DNA from: Planctomycetota bacterium
GTDB taxonomy: Bacteria > Planctomycetota > Phycisphaerae > Phycisphaerales > SM1A02
Direction of reading: 5' to 3'
Assembly (NCBI GenBank): GCA_022560875.1
Contig: JADFSH010000023.1
Span: 1-36,752 of the forward strand
DNA: 36,752 nucleotides
This document shows positions 15,874 to 24,312 of the stretch, in pieces; positions within the stretch are counted from its first letter, which is position 1; the number at the start of each line of letters is the position of its first letter. The position numbers were made by a program, and so were the translations under genes. A model generated the notes under the pieces. The model was given only the letters and a program-made list of their open reading frames with translations, was not told the DNA's origin and did no database searches.

Positions 15874-17936
15874 ACCAGAGTACGCGGACATCGATACGCG
15901 CCTTGATACGGTCGTGGGGTAGCCCCCGTCGTGTCCGCATCGTCCTCATCCTCTTCGTGTTTACCGCCTTGTGCGGACCAACGACGATCGCTGCACAATC
16001 GCCGGCTTCTCAAACCCAGGAGCCGGCGGCGCCACAGGGAACGGAATCACCGTCGCCCGGCAATTATGGACGGACCCCCGACACCGTCATCCCCTATCGG
16101 AATTTCCGTGATCCGTACCTGCGGTTCTTCCAGACGCCGGTGAAATTCCTCGGCACCGGTCGAGAGACGATCCTCCCGACGCTCCCCGATACCGTGCGCA
16201 TCGGCTTCTTCGGACCGCTGGAGTCGGCTCCGGACGCCGACCTCGGGCGGGCGATGCTCGAGGGGGTGACGCTGGCGATCGAGCAGGCCAACGAGGCGAA
16301 CGGTTATCGGGGCGTTCCCTTCGAGTTGGTCGTTCGCCAAGATAGCGGCCTGTGGGGAGCCAGCTCCAACGAGATGGTGGCGTTCAGGTACGAGGACGAG
16401 GTCCTGGCCGTCATCGGCTCCATCGACGGTGCCAACACGCATATCGCGTTACGCGTCGCCCTGAAGATGCACATGCCGATGATCAACACCGCCACCACGG
16501 ATCCCACCCTGACGGAAACCAACATCCCCTGGCTGCTGCGCTGTATGGCGGACGATCGCCAGCAGGGCTACGCGCTGGCCTATCACATATTCAAGGAAAT
16601 CGGAATCGGCAAGGTCCTCGCCTTCCGCGTGAACGACCGTTTCGGTCGAACCGGGATCGGAGAGTTCCGCGATGCCGCACGCCGGCTCCGGCATCCGCTC
16701 CTCGCGGAGCTGCGCTGGGATCGCGGCGAGCGGGATTTCTCGATGCAGCTCGATCGCATAGAGGCGTTGGCCCCGGAAGCCGTGGTGGTGTGGGGCAATG
16801 CCGCGGATTCAGCGGCCGTGGTCAAGGCTCTCCGGGAACGGTTTCCATCGATTCGCATTTTCGGTTGCGATCGCCTGGCTTCCGAGAGCTTTCTCAAGGA
16901 TGCCGGAGAGGCTGCGGAAGGGGTCGTCGCCGCCGCCACTTACGATCCGACGCGCGATAATCCCCGGCTTGAGGCGTTCGTCGATGCCTATGTACGTCGC
17001 TTCCATCACGAACCGGAGACCTTCGCCGCGCATGCTTATGACGGAGCGAACATTCTCATCGAGACGATCCGCAAGGCGGGCCTGAATCGCGTACTAATCC
17101 GTGATGCGCTCTATGACTATTCGCAATACGCCGGCGTGACCGGATCCATCCTCTTCGATACGACCATGAACGATGTCGGTCCCGTGCATCTGGCGACCGT
17201 CGAAGACGGCCGATTCACCTATCGAGTAATGAAGTACGACGCCGACCGCCGGACGAGTCTCGATGTGGGCGTCAAACCGTATCGGTCGCTGGCGGATACC
17301 GCCCCAATCGCGCGGTCACCGATCCGTCTCGACGCAGACCACTCCATCGTTCGCATCGGTTGCTTTCTGCCTCTCGATGAGACGGGCGAAAACGTCATGA
17401 AAGGCGTTCGTCAGGCCCTCGATGAGCTGCAGATCAAGCAGCCGGGGGAACCGCGAATCGAGATCCTCGTGCGTGACACCAGAGGCGTCTGGGGGGACGA
17501 GGCGTCGAAACTGGTTCAGCTCATCACCGAGCACAACGTGCGGGCCATTATCGGATCGACGGAGCGACGCGGCACGCACCTGGCCGAGATGCTGGCCGCA
17601 AAGATGCATTTTCCGATTGTCTCGCTGTGCGCCACGGACGCCTCGATCACGCAGATCCCCCTGCCGTGGGTGTTCCGCCTCACATCGAGTGAAGACCCCG
17701 CAGTCTCCCCGCCACCCCCAACCAGTTCGGCATACGCATTGGGCCACGATGCGGCGACGCTCCTCGTCGATCTCATCCGCGACGGCGCCGAGAGCCGCAG
17801 GGAACTGCGAGATGCGCTGGCCGGGATCGCGTGGCGCGAAGGTTTGACCGGAACGTATCGCTTCGATCCGCTGGGCAACCGCCTCGAACTGCCCCAGAAT
17901 CGTCTACCTGAAGTTCAGTCGGAGTTTCACCCATGA
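15870..17936 (+). CDS. tandem periplasmic ligand-binding protein (Leu/Ile/Val-binding type)
   Basis: A protein of 688 residues with a signal peptide (IVLILFVFTALCGPTTIAAQ) and a Pro-rich linker. Residues about 105-420 form a Peripla_BP_6 (branched-chain amino acid receptor type) fold: VRIGFFGPLE, GVTLAIEQANEANGYRGVPF, LAVIGSIDGANTHIALRVA, FAAHAYDGANILIETI. A second, shorter copy follows at about 490-685 (VRIGCFLPLDETGENVMKGV, RAIIGSTERRGTHLAEMLAAK), sharing the VRIG and AxIGS..THIA/THLA pattern with the first. ATGA overlaps join it to both neighbours. No permease or ATPase gene is nearby, so it may be a receptor rather than a transport component. The ligand is unknown. Confidence 0.85.
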   Translation: MNQSTRTSIRALIRSWGSPRRVRIVLILFVFTALCGPTTIAAQSPASQTQEPAAPQGTESPSPGNYGRTPDTVIPYRNFRDPYLRFFQTPVKFLGTGRETILPTLPDTVRIGFFGPLESAPDADLGRAMLEGVTLAIEQANEANGYRGVPFELVVRQDSGLWGASSNEMVAFRYEDEVLAVIGSIDGANTHIALRVALKMHMPMINTATTDPTLTETNIPWLLRCMADDRQQGYALAYHIFKEIGIGKVLAFRVNDRFGRTGIGEFRDAARRLRHPLLAELRWDRGERDFSMQLDRIEALAPEAVVVWGNAADSAAVVKALRERFPSIRIFGCDRLASESFLKDAGEAAEGVVAAATYDPTRDNPRLEAFVDAYVRRFHHEPETFAAHAYDGANILIETIRKAGLNRVLIRDALYDYSQYAGVTGSILFDTTMNDVGPVHLATVEDGRFTYRVMKYDADRRTSLDVGVKPYRSLADTAPIARSPIRLDADHSIVRIGCFLPLDETGENVMKGVRQALDELQIKQPGEPRIEILVRDTRGVWGDEASKLVQLITEHNVRAIIGSTERRGTHLAEMLAAKMHFPIVSLCATDASITQIPLPWVFRLTSSEDPAVSPPPPTSSAYALGHDAATLLVDLIRDGAESRRELRDALAGIAWREGLTGTYRFDPLGNRLELPQNRLPEVQSEFHP

Positions 17937-18949
17937 TCGTGCAGATGAAATCACAATGTGCCAAAGAAGATATCGAGCATGTCATCGAGATCCTCGACGA
18001 AGCGAACACGCAACACTTCCTCATCGAGCTTTCGGGTATAAAGATGATCGAGGTCTTCGACTTTTCGCATAACCTGGATATTGACCGCCTTAAAAACTCG
18101 CCCATGGTGGAGCGTGTCGTCAAGAAGTGCACACCCTATCTGGCGGCAAAACAGGATTCGACCGACGAGACGTATCAGATCACGCTCGGCGAACACGCCA
18201 CGTTCGGCGGGAAAAAGCTTGGCATCATCGCGGGTCCATGCAGCGTGGAAACGCAGGGTCATTTGCTCGAGATCGCTCACGCCGTCAGTGAGGCCGGGGC
18301 TGTCGCCCTGCGGGGTGGAACCTTCAAGCCGAGGACTTCGCCTTATTCCTTCCAGGGGCTCGGCGAGGCGGGGCTGGAAATGCTGGCCCTGGCCGGGGAG
18401 GAGACCGGCCTGGCGATCGTCACGGAGGTCATGGGTGTGGAGCACATCCCGCTGGTCTCGAAATATGCCGACGCCCTGCAGATCGGGTCGCGCAACATGC
18501 ACAACAGCAATCTGCTCCTCGCGGTTGGACAGCAAGCCAAGCCGGTGCTACTCAAACGAGGCTGGAGCGCGACCCTCGCAGAGTTCCTCATGGCCGCGGA
18601 GTACATCATGCTGGGCGGAAACCGCAATGTCATACTCTGCGAGCGCGGCATCCGCACGTTCGAAGAATTCACACGCAATACACTCTCTCTGGCGGTCGTG
18701 CCGGAAATCAAACGCGTCTCGAGACTGCCGATCATTGCGGACCCGTCTCACGGCACGGGCCGTCGTCATCTCGTCGCCCCCATGGGCAATGCCGCAATCG
18801 CCTGCGGCGCGGACGGCCTGATCATCGAGGTGCACCGGGCCCCGGAGCAGGCCTGGTGCGACGGCGACCAGTCGCTGAGTCATCAGGAATTCGAAGCGTT
18901 CATGAAGAGTCTGCCCGCTTTCGCCGAGGCGGCCGGGCGAACGCTCTAG
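17933..18949 (+). CDS. aroF: 3-deoxy-7-phosphoheptulonate (DAHP) synthase, regulated type
   Basis: A protein of 338 residues that catalyses phosphoenolpyruvate plus erythrose 4-phosphate to DAHP, the first step of the shikimate pathway. Residues 1-75 are the ferredoxin-like regulatory domain typical of Thermotoga-type class I-beta enzymes (MIVQMKSQCAKEDIEHVIE). The barrel carries IIAGPCSVE, RGGTFKPRTSPYSFQGLG, QIGSRNMHN, VLLKRGW, LCERGIRTFEEF, IADPSHGTGRR and VEVHRAPEQAWCDGDQS. All expected substrate and metal motifs look present, so activity is likely; aromatic amino acid feedback is inferred from the N-terminal domain. The start overlaps the preceding stop (ATGA). It is odd as the last gene of an operon otherwise mostly for exported redox and binding proteins. 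Confidence 0.95.
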   Translation: MIVQMKSQCAKEDIEHVIEILDEANTQHFLIELSGIKMIEVFDFSHNLDIDRLKNSPMVERVVKKCTPYLAAKQDSTDETYQITLGEHATFGGKKLGIIAGPCSVETQGHLLEIAHAVSEAGAVALRGGTFKPRTSPYSFQGLGEAGLEMLALAGEETGLAIVTEVMGVEHIPLVSKYADALQIGSRNMHNSNLLLAVGQQAKPVLLKRGWSATLAEFLMAAEYIMLGGNRNVILCERGIRTFEEFTRNTLSLAVVPEIKRVSRLPIIADPSHGTGRRHLVAPMGNAAIACGADGLIIEVHRAPEQAWCDGDQSLSHQEFEAFMKSLPAFAEAAGRTL

Positions 18950-18968
18950 CCGACAGCCGGTTGTTTTT
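18948..18968 (+). terminator. possible intrinsic terminator after DAHP synthase
   Basis: A short stem (AGCCG pairing with CGGTT around loop ACAGC, one G-T pair) starts at the stop codon and is followed at once by GTTTTT. It is a weak 5-bp stem, but the place is right: the end of the seven-gene operon, facing the convergent operon at 19014. Confidence 0.4.
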
Positions 18969-19013
18969 ACCTGTCGTGATATGAATCTCTTTTAAACTTT
19001 CCAATTCAGCAAC

Positions 19014-20789
19014 TCAATTTGACGTTGTTAGCCAGTGCCAGCCTGAGAGTAGTTTATTGCCGCCATTGTCACCCTTCGCCCCGTTCCAGACCGCGAAGCT
19101 GATCGGAATTCGAGCTTCGGGCGTGAACTGAATAGCCGTTCCATCGTCGGTTACCAGTGAACGTACGAGGATGACGCGCCACATGCCACGCGACCAGGCC
19201 GAAGCAGTGACGACGCCGGAAGATGCTCGATCCCTCGGGGGACCTATTCCGAATGCGATTTGCTCGTGAACAACCGACACCTTGGCAGTTTCATTCTCAC
19301 TGGGGTTGCCGAAGTCTCCGTTTGCCTGATCATTCGCCAATTCAAAGAGATACCATCCCCGAGCCCTCGCTGCTTGAATATCTTCGAGAGTACAGGGTCG
19401 GCCAGTCGAAGCTTCACATAGTCGATCTGCCGCCCAGTGCCAGGCGTGGATGGGAACCGCATCTTCAATAACAGGCACATCAAGTCCAAGGGCCATGGCG
19501 GGCACATCTTTGCCCAGGCCAAACATAACCGCCATCGCATCTGGGTAGAGCCCTTCTCCTTGCAGCAGATCCAGCGATTCATCGTGCCAATCCACGCAAA
19601 TCGCAAGTTGATCCGCAAAGTGGACCGCACGGACCTCAACAAACGTCGTGTGCTCTTCACGTTGCAGGAGGGGCTTGATGGACACCAGCGTCGGCTCGAT
19701 GCCCAACCAGGCAATATGGGCGGGATCCGTAAGTATGGATTCATCCGAGATCGATTCGACCAGGATTTCCGCGCCGGAGGGGCGTCCCGGCGGCTGAGGC
19801 GTCACCCGCAAACTGCGAATAAACGAAACCAGCGCCCATGCATCCATGACATTGACGGTTTCATCATCGTTTTCCTGGGTCAAGGCCATCTCATACGCCA
19901 CCATGGGCGTGCCGGGGACGCCCTTCATGATCGTGCGGACGAGGTCCTCGGGATTTTGCCCGGTTTTAAAGAGGCCGGAAGTGAGATCCGCCGGGCGAAC
20001 GGGCTTTTCCAGCATATCCACAAGGCTCGAAGCGTTGATGCCATCGCCCCGACCACTATCGCCATGGCAACTGTTGCACGCCAGAGTTGTAAACAATTCC
20101 TTGCCGCGGGCGACCATCGCCGGCGTCCAGGGGGGACGCATCCCGACTTGGACGGACTCTTCCTCATAGAAGCCACCTTCAGCCTCTTCTCGAATATTCG
20201 CCACATAGCGGGCGAGTCCGGCAATGCTGGGTTCGGACAGGACATTGCCGAATCCCGGCATGGCGCTGCGGGGCACGCCTTGGGTGATGATGCGCTGCAG
20301 GTCGAGAATCACCTGGTTGCGATTGCCGCCGCGGGTGGCATATCGGAAGGGGCTGCCGATGAAGTCGCGGGGGCGCGGGAGCAGATATTCCGCCGCCGGT
20401 CCGTCGCCCTCGCCGCCACTGCCGTGACACGATGCGCAATGCGTTCCAAAGAGACGATGCGTCGTTTCGGGATCGGGCAGATCGATGGGGTTGACAACTT
20501 CGATGATCTCTTCGTCCCAGTCTTCGAACTCATCCAGGTCGTACAAGGCATCATCCGACTCCACCGAGGTATCGGCTCCTACTGGGCCGGCCTTACCCGA
20601 GAGCGCAATCATGCGGTTCTCACCATCGGTCCCGGTGAGAACCGCCGGGATCGCCACTTCGTGCGGCACGCTGATGGAAACGGCATACCAGAGGATGACG
20701 AAATTGATGACAAAGACCGCCAGGATCGACCCGTAGGTGATCAACGGGGACAAGGTCTCAGGATGATTGATCAATTTATTGTTCATCAT
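19014..20789 (-). CDS. membrane-anchored diheme cytochrome c with ethylbenzene-dehydrogenase-type heme-b domain
   Basis: A protein of 591 residues. One N-terminal membrane helix (about 17-40) is followed by an acidic linker. Two cytochrome c domains carry CASCH (118-122) and CNSCH (238-242), with probable distal Met in SAMPGFG and GTPMVAY. Residues about 350-588 match the EB_dh/gamma-subunit heme-b domain of DMSO-reductase-family enzymes (YPDAMAVMFGL, IHAWHWAAD, MWRVILVRSL, RIPISFAVWNG, GGNKLLSGWHWL); the Lys in GGNK corresponds to a likely heme ligand. Similar cytochrome-plus-EB_dh subunits accompany nitrite oxidoreductases and related enzymes, but no molybdenum subunit is present here. It is the last gene of the minus-strand operon and follows the small cytochrome gene after 80 bp. 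An AGGA lies just upstream of the two adjacent ATGs. Confidence 0.88.
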   Translation of the reverse strand: MMNNKLINHPETLSPLITYGSILAVFVINFVILWYAVSISVPHEVAIPAVLTGTDGENRMIALSGKAGPVGADTSVESDDALYDLDEFEDWDEEIIEVVNPIDLPDPETTHRLFGTHCASCHGSGGEGDGPAAEYLLPRPRDFIGSPFRYATRGGNRNQVILDLQRIITQGVPRSAMPGFGNVLSEPSIAGLARYVANIREEAEGGFYEEESVQVGMRPPWTPAMVARGKELFTTLACNSCHGDSGRGDGINASSLVDMLEKPVRPADLTSGLFKTGQNPEDLVRTIMKGVPGTPMVAYEMALTQENDDETVNVMDAWALVSFIRSLRVTPQPPGRPSGAEILVESISDESILTDPAHIAWLGIEPTLVSIKPLLQREEHTTFVEVRAVHFADQLAICVDWHDESLDLLQGEGLYPDAMAVMFGLGKDVPAMALGLDVPVIEDAVPIHAWHWAADRLCEASTGRPCTLEDIQAARARGWYLFELANDQANGDFGNPSENETAKVSVVHEQIAFGIGPPRDRASSGVVTASAWSRGMWRVILVRSLVTDDGTAIQFTPEARIPISFAVWNGAKGDNGGNKLLSGWHWLTTSN

Positions 20790-20869
20790 TGCTTCCTGAA
20801 AATTGGTGGATTGACCTCTTCCGCAATAACAAAATCACTTCTGATCGGTCCCGCCCCATCCAGTACCGG

Positions 20870-21208
20870 CTAATTGGCGGACTGAAGAAATCTGAGAATC
20901 GACTCGTGCTCCTCGACCGTAAGTCCGGCTCGCACCCGCATGTGATGCATGACCACCTTCCATTGGGTGTCGTTGAGCGAGGACGGTGTGCGGATGTTGT
21001 GGCAGCGGATACAGTTTTGTTCCCACAATTTCGCGCCCGCGGCATTAAACTCAGGTTGTTCATCCTCCAATTGAGCAAGATTGTAAGTCGGCGTCGCATC
21101 TGCCATGTCCATCCTGCTTTCAGACTGGCAGCCTAATACAAGAATGCTGACGCCCAGCGCCAAAAGGAGACCCATGAAAATCAACCAGTGTCGTTGCTTG
21201 GGATTCAT
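20870..21208 (-). CDS. small monoheme cytochrome c lipoprotein
   Basis: A protein of 112 residues from the ATG at 21208, which has AAAGGA 8 bp upstream; the open frame extends much further, to 21484, but only through the porin gene in another frame. The signal peptide ends at a lipobox, LVLGC (Cys27). One heme site, CIRCH (66-70), is followed by Met residues (VVMHHMRVRAG) as possible distal ligands. It probably shuttles electrons in the periplasm between the operon's larger cytochromes. It lies 13 bp downstream of the porin gene. Confidence 0.85.
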   Translation of the reverse strand: MNPKQRHWLIFMGLLLALGVSILVLGCQSESRMDMADATPTYNLAQLEDEQPEFNAAGAKLWEQNCIRCHNIRTPSSLNDTQWKVVMHHMRVRAGLTVEEHESILRFLQSAN

Positions 21209-21221
21209 CGTATTTATCCTT

Positions 21222-22553
21222 TCAGAAACCGATGACAAACATCGCCATGAAGGCGTCGGTGCTGTTGCCCTCAACCTCCGTGGATTGATAGGCGACCTTG
21301 AACATGGAATTCGGAGCGAGGTAATAGTTGACGCCGATCGTCCAACGCTCGTGATCGTGCTGCCCGTCCGGCGCCCCGCTGGGGACATCCAGTTCTTCGT
21401 AGCGTCCGACGAATTCAAAGTTTCGCAGGAACTTGATATCACTGAGCGTGGGGCGGTAGGCCGCCTGGAAGTAGAACCCGTCACGCTTGTTGTCGTAGGT
21501 CAGGGGGCCGAAATCCAGGCCGTCGGGATCGAAGGTGACCGTATCCACATCCGAATGCACATACTCGAATCGCAGATCGATCATGCCGGAAATCTGCTGC
21601 ACCAGCCGGACGTAGCTGACATCAATCCCCTGGAGCAGGGCGTCGGCGGGACCGACGTCATCGCCGGTGGCATTGACGCCGCTGAACAGGAAGGAGTATC
21701 CGATCTCCAGTTCCGGAATCGGGAGTACGCCGATCCGTCCGCCTATGGCCTTGTTGTTATTGATATCGTTGAAGTTCTCGAACTCAAGCAATCCCGCCTC
21801 TTCCTCCTCTTCGGTGTTGAGGGCGGGGCCGTTGGTAAGGTAGAAGGCATAATTGATCTTCATGTCCTTGACGGGAAAACCGCCGCGCAAGTACACGCCG
21901 ACGCTGGAAAAAGGCACCAGGCCGTCATGGGCGAAGGCCAGGGGCATGTTCGGCAACTTGTTGATCCACTGGGGATGCAGTCGCTCGGCAAAGACGCCGA
22001 ACGGGGTGAGAAATTTGCCCGCCCCAAAGGTCATGTAGTCGTTGATGATGTAGGAACCGTGGGCGTATTCAAGTTCGACTTCGGTGCTCCCGTGACCATG
22101 TTCGCTCTCAAGCTCGAACTCGAGTTCGCTCTCGAAGAACAAACGATCATTGATCTCCCACAGAATGATCGGAACAAACTTGGCTGTGAAGCTTGAGTCC
22201 ATCCCTTCCGTATCCATGAAACGGGTGAATGCGAATCCCGCCAGATGAAAATTGGAGTCGCCGGGCATGTTGGATTGCAACTGACGCTCGATTACGTCCA
22301 GCCGGAGCTGTGATCGCTTTAATTCCAACCAGGACGCCCCATCTGGTGACTCGCCCGGTTGAGAAGACAGGTTGAGTGGCCGCTTGGACATGTCCTGCAT
22401 CTTCTCCTGCATGGACTCGAAGTCACGCTTGAGTGATTCATACTCCTCGCGGGAGACGTATCCGGACTCCGCGCTCTGGCCCTGGGCTTCAGCCCCTGGG
22501 GCGAGAGCCATGCCGATGCAGGCGGCGTAAGCTATTGTGCTTCTGGGGTACAT
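21222..22553 (-). CDS. outer-membrane porin, phosphate-selective porin O/P-like
   Basis: A protein of 443 residues from the ATG at 22553, with AGGAG 8 bp upstream. A signal peptide (AYAACIGMALAPGAEAQ) is followed by a short coiled coil (YVSREEYESLKRDFESMQEKMQDM), a common periplasmic trimerisation segment in such porins, then alternating aromatic and polar strands ending in Phe (MAMFVIGF), as in beta-barrels. FGAGKFLTPFGVFAERLHPQW is typical of OprP/OprO-like porins. Very acidic loops (LESEHGHGSTEVE, NTEEEEEAG) suggest cation interaction. As part of the cytochrome operon it may supply the substrate or ions for the encoded redox chain; the ligand is unknown. Confidence 0.85.
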   Translation of the reverse strand: MYPRSTIAYAACIGMALAPGAEAQGQSAESGYVSREEYESLKRDFESMQEKMQDMSKRPLNLSSQPGESPDGASWLELKRSQLRLDVIERQLQSNMPGDSNFHLAGFAFTRFMDTEGMDSSFTAKFVPIILWEINDRLFFESELEFELESEHGHGSTEVELEYAHGSYIINDYMTFGAGKFLTPFGVFAERLHPQWINKLPNMPLAFAHDGLVPFSSVGVYLRGGFPVKDMKINYAFYLTNGPALNTEEEEEAGLLEFENFNDINNNKAIGGRIGVLPIPELEIGYSFLFSGVNATGDDVGPADALLQGIDVSYVRLVQQISGMIDLRFEYVHSDVDTVTFDPDGLDFGPLTYDNKRDGFYFQAAYRPTLSDIKFLRNFEFVGRYEELDVPSGAPDGQHDHERWTIGVNYYLAPNSMFKVAYQSTEVEGNSTDAFMAMFVIGF

Positions 22554-22578
22554 TGAACTATCTCCTGTGCTTTGAATA

Positions 22579-23337
22579 TCACTTGGCACTCAGCGTGAAT
22601 TCCACCCGCGCTTCTTCGCCGGGTTTCACCGTCACCTGCTGAGTGACCTGACCGAGGGTTTCGTGCCAGAGCGAAAGCGTGTACGTGCCGGGGGGGACGT
22701 CGTTCAACTCGAATGCGCCCTTCTCGTCGGTCACCTCGTAGTACGGATGCTCCGCCACGACGATGTACGCCACCATCCAGGGATGGATGTCGCATTTCAC
22801 CTTGATGTGTTCTGGACGGCGAAACTTAAGCTTGGTTTCCTTGATCACGCCGGGCATCGCGATGTTCTTCGGGCGATTCTTTTTCGAGTAGGTGTGAACG
22901 TTGTGCAGGATGCCGTCGCTGTTGAGGACTTTCAGGGGTTGGCCCAGTCCGACCACTGCGATATGCGGCTCGAACCTGCAACCGATCTGGTCGATCGTGG
23001 GTTTGTCCTTGTCCTCAGAAGGTTTCGCAAAGGGTTTGCCCAGCCGGATGCCCTTGATGGAGACGACCGCCCACTGGACCTCCTTGTCATCGGAAACGAC
23101 GAGTTCCTCGCTGTAGATGGGGTCCGCGTGACAGATGTCTTCCTTGGTCTTGACATCCACGCGCTGGGGAGTCGGCGTGGGTCCGTCGTAATGAACGACG
23201 CCGACGATCGTGCCGCCGTTCTTCACAATTTGGGCCTGGTAGCCCTTCTTCTTCGCAGACTGGGCGAAGGCTGTCGATGCCGCAAGGCCCAGGAGTGCGA
23301 CAAATACCAGAATGATTTGAATTTTTTGTCTGTTCAT
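22579..23337 (-). CDS. cupredoxin-like protein with carboxypeptidase-regulatory domain
   Basis: A protein of 252 residues with a signal peptide (IILVFVALLGLAASTAFA). The plastocyanin-like part has candidate type-1 copper ligands: His in ILHNVH (145/148), then C182, H185 and M188 in KCDIHPWMVA. The C-terminal about 55 residues form a carboxypeptidase-regulatory-like beta sandwich (YYEVTDEKGAFELNDVPPG). Such proteins are often annotated as methylamine-utilisation-like. I infer a periplasmic copper electron carrier, or a copper-binding structural protein, of the cytochrome operon. It lies 32 bp after the diheme cytochrome gene, with AAAGG before the start. Confidence 0.85.
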   Translation of the reverse strand: MNRQKIQIILVFVALLGLAASTAFAQSAKKKGYQAQIVKNGGTIVGVVHYDGPTPTPQRVDVKTKEDICHADPIYSEELVVSDDKEVQWAVVSIKGIRLGKPFAKPSEDKDKPTIDQIGCRFEPHIAVVGLGQPLKVLNSDGILHNVHTYSKKNRPKNIAMPGVIKETKLKFRRPEHIKVKCDIHPWMVAYIVVAEHPYYEVTDEKGAFELNDVPPGTYTLSLWHETLGQVTQQVTVKPGEEARVEFTLSAK

Positions 23338-23369
23338 GACTCGTGCCTTTCAATTACTTTCAAGTTCTT

Positions 23370-24236
23370 TCAACGACCGGCGGTGGGTAACGGCTGCCCC
23401 ATCAGAAAGCGCGTGTAGTACACGAGCTGCCAGATGTCATCGTCGCTTAGGAGCGACTGGGAGGGCATAGGAGTTCCCGGCATACCGCAGCGGAGACGCT
23501 TGAACAATTCAACGGGATCGGACCCGCCCTGAATGGGTTCCGACACCAGATCGCGCACCGAAATCGGGCGACCAAGATCATCAAGCGGCATGTCCAGTCC
23601 GTCGCCGCGCCCGTTGGAGCCGTGACAAGATCCGCAGCTTGCCAGGTACAGATCCCGGCCCCGCTGCATGTCCGGCAGAAAAACGGGCCCGGGCATGGGA
23701 ACGGTGATGGGCTCCTCCGAGGTGACCCGCTCCTGCGAAATCTCCTGGATTTCCGATTCATCCATCCCCTCCGAGGCAAACTCCTCGCGCAGACGCTCGG
23801 CCCAGCCCAGGCGATTCAGCTCGAGCACGAAATCGGACAGCGCCGAGATATCCTCGTCGGACAACCAGGGGCCGGAGGGCATTTCGCCATGCACCCGTCC
23901 TGAACCGATTGTGAAGGCGAGATCCTCTTTGGTCGGCACGCCGTCCATGGTGGAGATATATCGGAACGGTTCATTCCAGAAATCACGCGGCACGGTGTTC
24001 AGGGCGATGGCGGCCGAACCATCTCCACGACCCTGCCTGCCGTGGCATGCCGCGCAATGATTCTGAAACAACTCGTACGCGCGAGATCCTTCGGCGACGA
24101 TGGGGCTGAGTTCAGCCAGACTTACCGTTTGTGACTGCCTCTGGCAAGCGGAGACAATCAGTATGACCGCAACGCTTGCGCCGAGCAGCAACGGCAGGAT
24201 CAGTTTTCTCGTGACTGAAGTGTTTTTCACCTTCAT
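23370..24236 (-). CDS. diheme cytochrome c lipoprotein
   Basis: A protein of 288 residues. The signal peptide ends at a lipobox, VSAC (Cys31). Two cytochrome c domains follow, with CAACH (61-65) and CGSCH (201-205), each followed by a GRGDG motif, and with distal Met candidates in HGEMPSGPWLSDEDI and GTPMPSQSLLSDDDIW. Its layout parallels the cytochrome part of the 19014-20789 gene product (CHG..G.GDG, PRDF), suggesting an in-operon duplication. Likely a membrane-tethered periplasmic electron carrier. Confidence 0.9.
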   Translation of the reverse strand: MKVKNTSVTRKLILPLLLGASVAVILIVSACQRQSQTVSLAELSPIVAEGSRAYELFQNHCAACHGRQGRGDGSAAIALNTVPRDFWNEPFRYISTMDGVPTKEDLAFTIGSGRVHGEMPSGPWLSDEDISALSDFVLELNRLGWAERLREEFASEGMDESEIQEISQERVTSEEPITVPMPGPVFLPDMQRGRDLYLASCGSCHGSNGRGDGLDMPLDDLGRPISVRDLVSEPIQGGSDPVELFKRLRCGMPGTPMPSQSLLSDDDIWQLVYYTRFLMGQPLPTAGR

Positions 24237-24312
24237 AGCTATGTGCCTTTCTGCTGAAATTCATGACCAGTGTGTTGCGTTTCAGATTCGCTGTTTGATG
24301 ATGCTTCACTTC

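Noticed and set aside
19014-20789. Calling this a nitrite oxidoreductase gamma subunit
   Set aside because: The domain type fits several molybdoenzymes, and no alpha or beta subunit is present, so a specific name is not justified.
19437-20873. 478-codon plus-strand open frame
   Set aside because: Antisense of the diheme/EB_dh gene, whose heme motifs and operon position are clear.
21105-22196. 363-codon plus-strand open frame
   Set aside because: Antisense of the porin and small cytochrome genes; composition is a mirror of the real genes.
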